DNA from: Narthecium ossifragum
Lineage: Eukaryota > Streptophyta > Magnoliopsida > Dioscoreales > Nartheciaceae
DNA length: 64,000 nucleotides
NCBI GenBank assembly: GCA_963920575.1
Contig: OY986968.1
Location: 9,417,485-9,481,484 of the forward strand
Reading direction: 5' to 3'
This document shows positions 11,621 through 21,885 of this stretch, piece by piece; the stretch's first letter is position 1; every line of letters begins with the position of its first letter. Both the position numbers and the translations under genes were made by a program. The notes under the pieces are model-generated. The model was not told where the DNA came from. It did no database searches and worked only from the letters and a program-made list of their open reading frames with translations.

Positions 11621-11914
11621 CTTCGTATCTGTGAGGACCCGTACCTCAACCCGGTTCGACCGCGTTAGGTCGAGGGTATGGTTTTGTAGTTTGGCTCGGT
11701 TGGTCTTGGTTTGCGATCGGTTGATCGCATCGCTGTTTTTGCACCTCAAGGGCAATTTGGTAAAATTGTGCTATGGCGGTTGGTTTCAAACCCGCGTAGT
11801 GCACACACGATCTTGGATTGATGTATGTGTTTGATTCGAACCTTAAGGGCACCTCCGATCGAAAGATCAGAACTCGATCGGGAAATATCGAAATGGACGG
11901 CTGTGATCGATTCC

Positions 11915-11985
11915 AGCTTTCTATATAAACCCCTGACCTTTTCTCTCTCTTCTCATTTTCTCTCTTTTTCTCTCCTTCTCTCTTG
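11915..11985 (+). promoter_or_regulatory. Likely LTR core promoter: TATA box and CT-rich leader
   Basis: CTATATAAACCCC is followed within 10 bases by about 55 bases of TTCTCTCTC-type sequence, the usual layout of a plant retrotransposon TATA box and transcription start. GATCGA words (GATCGAAAGATCAG, CTCGATCGGG, GATCGATTCC) occupy the 60 bases upstream. Confidence 0.6.
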
Positions 11986-12413
11986 TTGGCTGCCGGCTGG
12001 AGGCTTGGGCTGCGGCTTTTCGGCATGGATCCGCGACAATCGGAGTGGAGGATTTGGTAGATCGCCTGCTTGTCTATATTTGTAGGTGTTTCTACCCAAT
12101 TCTACCGAGTTGTTTTCCCTAGGATTGGTTTTATATGGTTTTGATGTATTTGTATTTGTTGGAATGTTATGTAATTTGATAGAGTAGTATAATGGCATGC
12201 CTAGAACACTCCTACCGAGCCGATTTCATATTTCATTGGAAAAATTCTGTATTTATCGCCGTTTCATCGGTTTTTGTCGTTTTTCAGCTATTCTAGCGTA
12301 GATATGAAATTTTCCCTTTTCAGAAATTGGATTTTTTGGTACCAATAGGTTCCCCACCTCCAATTGTACCTCCCTATAAAGTTTGGATTGATTTGCACTT
12401 GTTTTGATAGATC

Positions 12414-12869
12414 GGATCTAAGAAATTGGATTTTCATTACTATTCCTGTGAATAGTAACCGCCGTTGAAGGATCGATCTTCCTTGAGAGAAGATCGATCT
12501 TTTAGCTTGAATATGCCTTCCGTCAGATGAAGGATCGATCTTATCATAAAAGAAGATCGATCTTTTCTCATTGACAGGGGGGTGTATTAAGAGAAGAACG
12601 ATCTTCTTGGAAGAGAAGATCAATCTCCTTGAATAGGCCTTGGATCTAAGAAATTGGATTTTCGTTACTATTCCTGTGAATAGTAACCGCCGTTGAAGGA
12701 TCGATCTTCATTGAGAGAAGATCGATCTTTTAGCTTGAATATGCCTTCCGTCAGATGAAGGATCAATCTTATCATAAAAGAAGATCGATCTTTTCTCATT
12801 GACAGGGGTGTGTATTAAGAGAAGAACGATCTTCTTGGAAGAGAAGATCAATCTCCTTGAATAGGCCTT
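12414..12869 (+). repeat. 228-bp tandem duplication inside LTR copy A
   Basis: The stretch starting GGATCTAAGAAATTGGATTT at 12414 begins again at 12642 and both end in GAATAGGCCT. Only about five mismatches are visible in 228 bp, so the duplication is younger than the LTR as a whole. Each unit carries several GATCGATCTT palindromes. Confidence 0.9.
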
Positions 12870-13222
12870 ACTGTCATACGAAAGATTGATCTTCTTGGGT
12901 AGAAGATCGATCTCTTCTGTGTTGGTAAGGAGGTTTTCTGCTTTTAGTTGAACAGTTATGTTCACGCTCGATTTCCTGTTTTTGTATGCATAAGCTCGTG
13001 AAACTTTCAAGATAAACGTTGTAGATCTTCGAATATATTTTCTAATACCACTGATATCATATTTTTATGATTTTTCTACGATTTATGATGAATTTTCTAC
13101 GAGACTGTGATAAAACAGGAATTAAGGAAGGATCGATCTTCTTGGGTAGAAGATCGATCTCTTGTCCTGACAGAGTGCATGTATAAGGAAGATCGATCTT
13201 CATGGGTAAGAATATCTATCTC
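12468..13222. repeat. Array of AAGATCGATCTT palindromes
   Basis: AAGATCGATCTT or one-base variants (AGGATCGATCTT, AAGATCAATCTC) recur about fifteen times between 12468 and 13222, usually in pairs separated by 12-25 bases. It lies downstream of the TATA box and CT-rich leader, in the transcribed part of the LTR. Duplication of a 228-bp unit accounts for some copies. Confidence 0.85.
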
Positions 13223-14065
13223 TTATATGCTGATAGCAAAAATTGATTCCGATTTCATTGATTTTGGTTTCCTTTCAACCCGGATTTTTGGTATGTCTTT
13301 CCCAATGATTAGTATGATATTTTAATTAGGATTTTGATGAATTTATCTTCGGATTATGCTGTTTAGTATTTTGGGTTGATTTACCAAAATTACCGATCTT
13401 AATCGATTTCGTCGATCAATTGTCTTCCGATCGACTCAATACCTTAGTATGTCATGTTGATGCATGCTTGGGGCCACACGTTGGCTCTTCACGGATTTTG
13501 ACGGGGTTTTTGAGAGGCTTTATGTTAAGATTTCTGTTGTAGGATTTAAACACCTAAATTGTATGCTTAGTGTAAATGGGCCGACGGTGTGCCATTTATC
13601 GCTTTACTTATAGCCCAACTAATTACCGGTGTGCGGCGGGGGCGGTAGAGTAGAATGAATGATTGATTAATTATTTGAATGGTGTGGTTGGTTGGTTATA
13701 TTAGTAAATATGTATCATTGTATTGTTAGTCAGTTATCTGCGGGATAACTGTGGAACCTTAGTATGTTGTGTGCTAGCGTTCCACCGAAGGCTATTGTAT
13801 AGCGGTATTGTAATACCGATCTAGTTTGGGGATCTGGTTTGATCCCTTATTACTTATATGCTTGACTGTTGAAACTCATATGATGATGTGACATATAGTG
13901 AGACCTAGGTTAGATGCTTGTATAGGTGCATGCACTGATGCATTAGAGGCATTCCAAGTTAACGTGGGCGATGGGTTATTCGCCGATCCGAGGGCTCGGG
14001 TAGCTCGGATCTAGCTCTAGGACCGTGGTTGGGTAGCAAGATCTAGGGCGTGATTGTATTATTGG

Positions 14066-16277
14066 TGTCGCGCCCCGACCCGCGAAAGCCCAACCGGGCC
14101 GGGCGACGCGAACCGGAACCTAACCAACGCGGAAAAAGAACGACGAGGGTTCCCTCTAACCTATTGGTCTCCTTAGCAATTTTCCAAAAGCATCCCCAAG
14201 ATTTAAAAGACAATACAATAAGGAAGCCTCGAACCACAGATTTAAAACTCAAAAGTATTTAATATACAAAAACCTCGGAGAGGGGGAAATTCAAATACAA
14301 CATCACTCCCGTAGGAGACTAACTAACATAAGGATAAAAACTGTAAAGGATCACTACCTCTCAGACTCCACCTGGCGCCGCCGCACCGCCAGCCAACTGC
14401 CCGGTAGGGGCCACAGAAGAGGAACTAACGCCTGCAGCTACAAAACGCAGCCCGGGTAGGAGTGAGCATAAAGCTCAGTAGGGATCTACACTACGACACA
14501 CAGAAGGAAGAGGGAAACGCAACAGTGTCGCCCTCAAGTAGGACCTGGGTGTATACAGGGGTCCCATAACCCCACCGCGTGTCCCTGGTGCCTAGGAGCA
14601 GCACTCAGTAGCAGGAACAACACTGGCGACAGCAACTGCAGGAACTCGACACTGCAGGGTCAGCACAGTGGGACACCGGCTACACCTCAACATCCGACTC
14701 AAGGCCGACACGACCTCTACAATCATCAAGTAACCAGTGAACCAGTCATCTAAGCCTATCATTGAATTTGACTAGACACTACAATCCAAACCGGGTCCAA
14801 GCTACCCAACCCCGGTCCTAGAGCTAAGTCCGAGCTTCCAGCCTCGGGACGGCGACCCAAAGATCACCCACGCCCTAACCAATGCAACTAATGCACACAA
14901 CAAAAATGCATGCTATGACATACACAGAAATAACAGTTTAGGCATGCAACACGATGTCAAACATTATACAAGGGCCAGGCGCAGCACACTGCTCGCCAAG
15001 AATGAACATGCCAATCACAGGGCCTACTCTGATATAATAACATTTATATAAAGCGATAAAAGCAATCCTATTTATCAACTTTAAGTATATGATCTATAAC
15101 CTTCGAAAAATTATAATCGTCAATCCAACCGTCAGATTGATGTGAAACTTGATATGCCCACCCAACGGCATACCCCGAATTACATACCCGAAATCTGAAT
15201 CGATCGGATAAACGATCGCAGATCAAAACATGTAATTTCGGTAAAAATCCAGATTTAACAATCTAAATCAAAATCTTATTAAAAATAATTTGGATTAAAA
15301 CCAAACTTTGCAGATCTTATCTAAAGACCACTGAGATCATCCCTACCAAAAATCAGCTCAATTAAACAATTAAAAACCACTTAAATACTCAGATTTAGGT
15401 GGCTGCCCTGTTCCTGCACAGCCAGCTCAAATAATTCACCAGAAATTCCACAGAGCTCCAAATTCATGAAACCACTTGCAATCGGCAGCTAACTCATCCA
15501 TGTACAACTTTCTGTATAACAAAAATTCAGATCATACACGTACAGTTCTATATCAAAGCTAGAACACCACTGTTCTGATTTGAACAGTAAAATCCGAGAA
15601 AACCTCCATGAAAACATGCTCAAATCCATGTTAAATCAAATCTAATTCCTACCAAACTTTAAACATATGTTAATCAGTCCCATATACATCATCTAGTAAA
15701 CTTATATGGAGAACAAATCAATTAAACAACAAACAAACACCCAAACAAACCGTAACATAGAAACCTACCGATTACACGCTTTCCTTGGCTGAATCCCGCG
15801 AATCTGAGCACCAATCCGGAATGGACCCAAGCCAGGGATCTTCCTCACGTTTCTGAGAATCTAACGAGCCTTCAAACACTCATTTTGGTGGCCGGAGGAG
15901 AGAGAACGGAGGGAGAGAAATCTCAGCCGGAAGAAGGAAAAGAGAGAAAAGAAAAGAAGAAGAAGAAGAGGGCGGGTATTATACACGGGTACTGTAGCTA
16001 CAGTAGCCGCCCTACTGTGCCTACTGTAGCTACAGTACCGACTGGCTACAGTAGCCGCCAGCTAGGGTGACCGCGATCCGACTGTCCATCTCGATCTTTC
16101 CCGATCGAGCCTCGATCTTCTGATCGAGAACGCCTATGAGAATCTAATCAAACACAAATAACAATCAGAGGCCGTGTGTGCACAACGCGGGTGTGAAACA
16201 AACCAACAAGGCGTAATTTACCAAATTGCCCTTGCGGTCTACAACGAGCCACAGGGGTAGAGGGGCAGGTCCTCACA
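14066..16277 (-). mobile_element. Long solo LTR copy B, nested in copy A, TSD ATTGG
   Basis: Plus-strand ends are TGTCGCGCCCCGACCC and GCAGGTCCTCACA. ATTGG flanks it exactly (14061-14065 and 16278-16282). It is 2212 bp, opposite in orientation to copy A, and contains no internal retrotransposon region. The conserved block (AGCCCGGGTAGGAGTGAGC, CTCAGTAGGGATCTACACTACG) lies at 14432-14500. The sense promoter is near 15985 (GTGTATAATACCC) followed by a TCTTCTTC-rich leader. Confidence 0.9.
15975..16065. repeat. TACTGTAGCTACAGTA palindromes upstream of a TATA-like box
   Basis: The perfect 16-bp palindrome TACTGTAGCTACAGTA occurs at 15990-16005 and 16022-16037. Half-sites (CTACAGTAGCCGCC) follow each one and one more lies at 16045. 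In the LTR sense direction (minus) the cluster ends directly at the TATA-like TGTATAATACC. Confidence 0.85.
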
Positions 16278-17262
16278 ATTGGAATCCTTATGTTATCGAG
16301 GTTGATGTCTAATTTGTTACAATTATATTGTTATTGAGGTTTAGCAGTCATGTCGCTTCTCCATGGCCAAGTGCTAAGGATGGTTGTCGATGTCCCAGAC
16401 GTATGTCCCCAGACAGTGGTTTCCTGCTGGGTAATGATGCTTCCACCTCAGTTTTGGTTTCTGTTTTATCTCAGCGTGATGGTGCCAGTTCCAGTGTGGT
16501 CGGTTGAGAGAGGTTGGATCCCTTGGGAATCGATGGGGTTATGGGGCCCCTTGGCATCCTTTAGACTTAGGCGGAGAAACGACACGAGAAATGACACTGT
16601 TGTTGTTTCCTTCCTTTATGTGTGATGTAGAGTAGAACCCTACTGAGCTTATCGCTCACTCCTACCCGGGTTGCGTTTGCAGGTGCAGGCGTCAGCTCTT
16701 CTTCCGTAGTACCAGTTGGACAGGCTTTTGGCGTCGCATTGACTTCAGGAGGTTCTCGAGGATCCTGAGGTGTTGGCAGCTTCAGCAGTTTCTTTTGTTA
16801 TAAATTACTTTTGATAGATATATGAAATGTAGAATTTCCCTCTTCGATGATTAGATGTTTATGAATTTGTATTCGAGGAGTAAATTGTATAACTCTGAGA
16901 TTTGTGTAATTATGTAATCTTGTTTACTCTGATGTTAATCTGGAACTGTTATAGTTAGTAGTTTATTAGAAATTACTATACTGCCCCGCTAATAAAATTG
17001 TTCAAATTAGTTGGGATAATTATTATAGAAATGCGCCAGAATAGAAAGTGAATATGTTTAGGTCCCTCACGTCCCGAACCGGATGGATTTTCTAGGTCGA
17101 TGTGTGGCAGTATCCATTTGTATCCACATTATGAATTTCATAATTTGGACCACGGAAATGAGTTCCTTTTGAAGAACGTTTCACTCTGGATTCCTCTTTG
17201 AGCAGTTGTTCATACTTGACGGCGCTATGAGTTAGTTGGAATATGTCATTAAACCTTTTGTC

Positions 17263-18431
17263 TTAGAATTTCTTTTTTAACTCGAAAGACAACCCCCCTT
17301 GTGCAATCGTTACAAATTCTTGCTCAGGCAACGATATGAAGCATTTGCCTCTAGCCCTCTTAAATCGTCGGAGAAAATTTTCGACACATTCTTCTGGTAA
17401 TTGTCTCATTTGTGCTAAATCTGCCATGTACACATCTGGTATTGCCATATAAAAATGAGTATGGAATACTTGTTCCATTTTTTGCCAAGTTTGCACTGAA
17501 TTCGGAGGAAGGCTAAGGTACCACGAAAATGCTATTCCAGACAGAGAGCTTGGGAAGAGCCTTAACTTATAATAATCCCATACATTCGCACATAATAATG
17601 AAAAGTGGCCAATATGTTCTACAGACGAAATTTTGTCTGCCCCATTAAATGTTGGGAAGTCAGGAACTCTATACCCTATTGTGAATGGATACAACTGATC
17701 AACCCAATCAGGATATGGCTTCCTAGACATTGGTGCATGATTTTCCTGGGCATGGCCGATTTGCTTTTGCACGATAATAGTAATTTGGTCCCTAAGGTCC
17801 ACTTCAGGTGGTGGCTCAGGATGCATTTCAGGTTGTGGTTCTAGGTTCATCTTTGGGTTTTCATGATGTACAAGAGGTATTCGTGGCTCATTGAAAGGAT
17901 GGCCATTTAAATTACCCCTATGATCAGGTCTTCGTTCATTGGCATAAAAATGTCTATTTGGTCTTTAAGCCTTTCTATCCCTAGGGTCTCCAAAGTCTAT
18001 ATGCCCAAAGTCGTCATCAAAATTTAACGGGCCACCTCGATTAACCCTGGGATTTTCTTCCCGATGGCCACCCATTTGATCCCTATGACTAGCTCCTCTA
18101 TGATACCTCTGATTATACCTTGATGCATTAGCACCATGGTTACATGGTGGTCCAGATGCATTATGCCCACGTGAATCCCTAATTTCTTACCTCAATTCAT
18201 GCAATAGGACTTCAAAATAAGCCCTAATTGCTGCCCTTAAAACAATATCATGTGGTACATCGAGATTACTTGATATTCCCTGCTCGCCATTCGCTGACGG
18301 GGCATCATTTGATGTGCCTCTATGGCTGGGTTCTCCACGAACAAGTTTGCCATGTACTGGTGCTGGGTTGGGCCTGACTGGAAACTGCTGCTCCTCATAA
18401 CTAGGGCTTTCGATGATGGGCACATCTCCAT
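17263..18431 (-). pseudogene. Tat-like gypsy gag, N-terminal half
   Basis: An open stretch of 195 codons (17850-17263) contains the retrotransposon gag core: PDFPTFNGADKISSVEHIG, LRLFPSSLSGIAFSWYLSLP, ADLAQMRQLPEECVENFLRR and FVTIAQGGLSFELKKKF. Upstream to about 18431 are less conserved frames with proline- and glutamine-rich residues and stops. The gene continues at 11620 after the copy A insertion. Only relic status is supported. Confidence 0.85.
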
Positions 18432-18492
18432 ACTATTCTCCTACCATATTGCCTGATTTCAATCACATATGACTTCTCCTTAGCACACTAGG

Positions 18493-18513
18493 TCCCACTT
18501 GGCGTGCCAAAAA
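18493..18513 (-). promoter_or_regulatory. Primer-binding site of the Tat-like element
   Basis: The minus strand reads TTTGGCACGCCAAGTGGGAC directly after the presumed LTR end (CGCGCGAACA). This matches the typical start of the internal region in Tat/Retand-type gypsy elements. Which tRNA primes cannot be decided from sequence alone. Confidence 0.6.
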
Positions 18514-19200
18514 TGTTCGCGCGTGAAATAGTACTGGCTTTTTGACGAACAAAACAATCTAGATGGGTCATGGACGTGCGTTCTCCAACCTCCTCGGAAA
18601 CGAGCGAGGGTGCTAAGGTCGCGAAAAGAAATGAGATGAAAATAAGTTAATTACAAATGAACACAAGTAATTTACTCTGATAGCACAGAAATCAGCTCGG
18701 TCGAAAAGATAACCTATTTTATTAGTTGCTAAGACGGCACTGATGGCGGTTTCGACAAATTTACTTACCTGCAATCGGGTGCGAGTAAGTTTTACAATAA
18801 TGCATGGCGGACCTGTGATACAAGGGTACAGGGCGGACTTGTGAAAAACCTAAATCTAAAATACAATTAACAGCGGCTAAGCCTACTGACATAAGACTCT
18901 TGCTCTGATTTCTGGGTTGCGAGAGCGGGCTTATTGCTGCATCTCCTGATCCCTTTATACTGCTCTTTTCCTTCCAGCGGTTGGTAGTGGTTCCTCCGGC
19001 AGTTGGTTCATCGTGTCTTTGCAGTTGAACTGCTAATTAGTTATATTAACTGATCTTGCTCTTAGTTATGAATACTGGGCTTTCCTTTTCGTGACTTCAT
19101 TTTTTGCCAGTACTTACTTTCGAGTGGTTTCATTCTTTCTTTCACGCGTTGAAGCCATTTGTAACCAATACCTGCGATTTGCCTATATGCGAAAGAAACA
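18514..19200 (-). mobile_element. 5' LTR of the Tat-like element
   Basis: On the plus strand the segment begins TGTTCGCGCG next to the primer site and plausibly ends GCGAAAGAAACA at 19200, giving TG...CA termini with short inverted similarity. The 3' LTR is lost, so neither length nor TSD can be confirmed. Confidence 0.5.
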
Positions 19201-19940
19201 ATTTTTTTGATATACACTTGTATTATTATTAAAAAAAATTTTGGAACTACTCTTTGTCACCGAAGGATAGGAACATTTAAATTTTTGGAACTACTCTTCT
19301 AGTGTCATTTTATCTTTCAGAGTGCATTGGGCCACGTAATATAAATAGATAAACATATTTGTCACCTACATTTATTATTCTACATATTTGCTTTCCGTTC
19401 TCGAGAAGTTGCTGGTCTTCTACTATGTCCAAGTAAGAAAGACATGTTATCATATTATCAAAGGGTTAATTTCATATCTACCCTAAAACTTACAATATTA
19501 CCTGTGTACCTCTGAAATTTTGCCAATATCAAGACATCAACTTAAGCAGGGACATAAAGAATAGCACAAGGCTTGTTCAAGCAATCTTCATACCTTTGAG
19601 GCATCTCCAATCGAGTCAGTAGACTCTGTGACTAATGAAACGGGAACTTTCCAGAACCTAACACTGCCAAAATTGAACCACAATTAGAGAAAAAATCGCT
19701 TGGTATTGGCTCGTCCTCCAACTCGATAACGGCTTGCTCGGTGTCGGCACGAATCATTTAGAGCTAATAATGTCTATCAAATTATTCCCAAAATGACAAA
19801 AGGCTACTACAAGTTGCCGAAAAAAAAATGAGTTTTGGCTTATTTTGTAAAGAGAAACCGAAGTGTATTTGAATTATAGAAAGCAAAAATTAATGTATAT
19901 AAGTTGTAAAACCTCTAAATCTAATACATAATTTATTAAA
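19201..19940. other. No gene recognised
   Basis: AT-rich sequence. A fragment at 19463-19540 (TTAATTTCATATCTACCC...) resembles the terminal part of a Mutator-like MITE. No coding stretch, RNA gene or clear boundary pair is seen. The last nine bases are the left TSD of the next element. Confidence 0.5.
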
Positions 19941-21347
19941 GGCTAAAAGGCACTTCGATACCTTGTAGTTTTCAAGTTTTGTAGTTTAGTACCACGTAGT
20001 TTCAAAATTATCAAAAAATGCTCCAAGTTACTTAGTAGTGCAGTATAAACCCATCATCTGACGCCGTTACTATATTTTAACGGCAAACAACTCATGTGCG
20101 AGTTTTGGCGCCAACTAAGGCGGTATTGAGGGATCCCGTCATATGAGCTAATAGCCAGCCATCCTCATCCATTATACACCTAGGGTTTTTCGCATAACCC
20201 ACCTCCGGGAGATCTCTGGCCATCACCGTCGTCGATGAGGGCACAAGACACACTCAAGCCACCATGTAGCTACTCCCCTATTTCCATCCTCCTTTATTCC
20301 CTCTCTGGTTGTTGGTGAGACCAAGCGTCGATGTCACGAGCATCTTCATCTCAGGGAAGCTCACAGTTCTCTGGAGGATCCATCTCATCCGCGAGTAGAT
20401 ATGACCGTTACTATGACTGTGGATTGAAAGCCTTCTACTGACCTCGTCAACGCCATTGAATTCAGGAAGGAGATTTCTATGTTGTGTTGCTCAGGTATAT
20501 AAACTCTTGTTTTGTTTTGTCTCCGACTACTTCAATTCCTAATTGCTTTGCCTTTTTTCTTTTTCTTTTTTTCATATTTCCTTTTTTTTGTAGGGCCATG
20601 GTGGCTGTGATTTCTTCGAGTGGATTGATGCAAACATACTATAAATTTGTTCTACAACTTCAAAAAGTAAGGTGATGATCCCAAGCACATGATTGAGGAC
20701 ATCACAAGAGCAGACAATGCCAGTGAAAAAACCAAAATTTGTTCTACAACTTCGAAATCAAAACCGAAAAAGACTAGAGACAAGATAAATCAAGAAATTT
20801 GTAATCTAATCGCCAAGGGGATCACTGGGACCCGGTCGAATAAAGTAGATTAAAGAGGAATCCTTAGTGATCACCGGGACCATTAGGATTAAAACCCCTT
20901 TGATGGCGGCGGAGGTGTCGAAAGAGGCGGCGGAGGTGTCGGAAGAAACAAAGCTACTTGGTGTAGTAAGAGGAGCCGAGGAGTGAGAGAGAAACCTTAC
21001 CACGATGGAGAGGAGACTGTGTCTTGGAAGGGCTTAACGGTGGTCACGTGAAGGTGCGGCGGAGGTGTCGGAAGAGACGAAGCTACGAGACGAAGCGGCG
21101 GAGGTGAGACGAAGCTACCTTACCACGATGGAGAGGAGACGGTGTCTGATGGAGAGGAGACTGTGTCTTAGACGGGCTTAAAGGTGGTCACGTAACTTAT
21201 TTACCGTCACCCCATGTCACACCGTTAGCCCGTTGGATTCAAAATAATCGGTACAGTAACTTGGAGCATTTTTTTGATAATTTTGAAACTATGTGGTATT
21301 AAACTGCAAAACTTGAAAACTACAAGATATCAAAGTACATTTTGGCC
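19941..21347. mobile_element. Non-autonomous Mutator-like element (Pack-MULE candidate), 1407 bp
   Basis: Terminal inverted repeats of about 95 bp start GGCTAAAAGGCACTTCGATA on the left and GGCCAAAATGTACTTTGATA on the right (read inward), and both contain CAAAATTATCAAAAAATGCTCC. TTTATTAAA flanks the element exactly (19932-19940 and 21348-21356), a 9-bp Mutator TSD. No MURA transposase is present. The interior carries a zf-GRF-like gene fragment (about 20400-20690) and a locally duplicated segment (GGAGAGGAGACTGTGTCTTgg near 21005 and again near 21130-21190). Confidence 0.9.
20400..20690 (+). pseudogene. zf-GRF-like gene fragment captured inside the Mutator element
   Basis: Across two frames the sequence reads YDCGLKAF, then STPLNSGRRF, then after an intron-like gap (GTATATAAAC...TTTTTTTGTAG) GHGGCDFFEWIDAN. 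This is the Cys...Cys spacing and NPGRRF..C....GGCGFFEWVD pattern of GRF-type zinc fingers. A frameshift separates the first two parts. The residues after it (YYKFVLQLQK) resemble the short coiled tail common in plant GRF proteins. It is not an intact gene. Whether it came from a host gene or from another transposon is open. Confidence 0.55.
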
Positions 21348-21430
21348 TTTATTAAATATATGAAACTATATTGCTTTGATTTGTTTACATTAGTTTTGTA
21401 AACGAAGGTGAACACGAGTTGTTTGCAATT

Positions 21431-21794
21431 AGGGCTGGAAATGAATTAAGCTACTCACGAGTTGCTTGAGCTTGAGCTCGGCTCGAGCTTTTGTCAAGTT
21501 TGAGTCACAAATACGGCTCATTTCTTAATCGAGCTCGAGCTCAAATAACCTTGGGCTCGACTTGATTAGGCTTGAAGCTCGATTAAATTTTTTTTAAATA
21601 AGAAATTTTGTAAACTATATATATTTTAGTGGCTCGGGTCGATTGGACTCGAAAGCTCGGCTTTGAAGCTCGTGAGCCGAACATGAGCCAAGCTTCTCTG
21701 TTACGAGCCGAGGTCGGGCTGAGCTTTGATGCTCGACTCGAGCTCGAGCTCAAGCAAGCCAAAACCTGGCTCGGCTCGGCTCGATTACAGCCCT
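21431..21794. mobile_element. hAT-like MITE rich in GAGCTCGAGC words, next to the DTD promoter
   Basis: It starts AGGGCTGGAAATGA and ends TCGATTACAGCCC, inverted ends of the common TAGGGCTGTAA...GAGCC type. TTGCAA is present on both sides (left TTGCAATT, right TTGCAACC), which fits an 8-bp hAT TSD with two changes. The inside is made of GCTCGAGCTC-like words. No coding capacity. Confidence 0.65.
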
Positions 21795-21885
21795 TGCAAC
21801 CAAAAGAGCAGCATTTCCTAATCCAAGCCCACAACTCTCTCTCTCTCTCTCTCTACGATTCACCGGTGTACTAAGAAGGGCGGAG
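21795..21885 (+). promoter_or_regulatory. DTD promoter-proximal region and 5' UTR with (CT)n
   Basis: Only 91 bases separate the MITE from the DTD start codon. They contain a (CT)n run of about 20 bases (near 21834-21855), frequent in plant 5' UTRs. No clear TATA box is seen in this interval, so transcription may start within or be driven by the MITE sequence. Inference only. Confidence 0.45.

Larger units (their letters stand above)
11630..17109 (+). mobile_element. Long solo LTR copy A (long-LTR family), TSD GTATC
   Basis: It starts TGTGAGGACCCGTACC and ends GGTCGATGTGTGGCA, flanked by GTATC on both sides (11625-11629 and 17110-17114). Both flanks belong to the same gag gene. No primer-binding site, gag or pol lies inside, so this is a solo LTR of about 3.26 kb once the nested copy B (14066-16277) is removed. 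Sense is plus, judged from CTATATAAACCCC at about 11917 followed by a CT-rich leader. The termini resemble Del/Tekay-type gypsy LTRs, but the family name is inference. Confidence 0.88.
5335..19200 (-). mobile_element. Old Tat-like Ty3/gypsy element, 3'-truncated, split by two long LTR insertions
   Basis: Minus-strand order is 5' LTR (18514-19200), primer-binding site, gag (about 18430-17263, continuing after an insert at 11620-10980), then reverse transcriptase and RNase H (6819-5340). Integrase, second RNase H and 3' LTR are absent, so the 3' half was lost near 5335. Protease is also missing: gag ends at the long LTR E and RT begins on its other side. All frames contain stops. Two insertions interrupt it, copy A (11630-17109, TSD GTATC) and copy E (about 6925-10975). 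The gag signature and primer-site sequence fit the Tat group of non-chromodomain gypsy elements. Confidence 0.75.
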
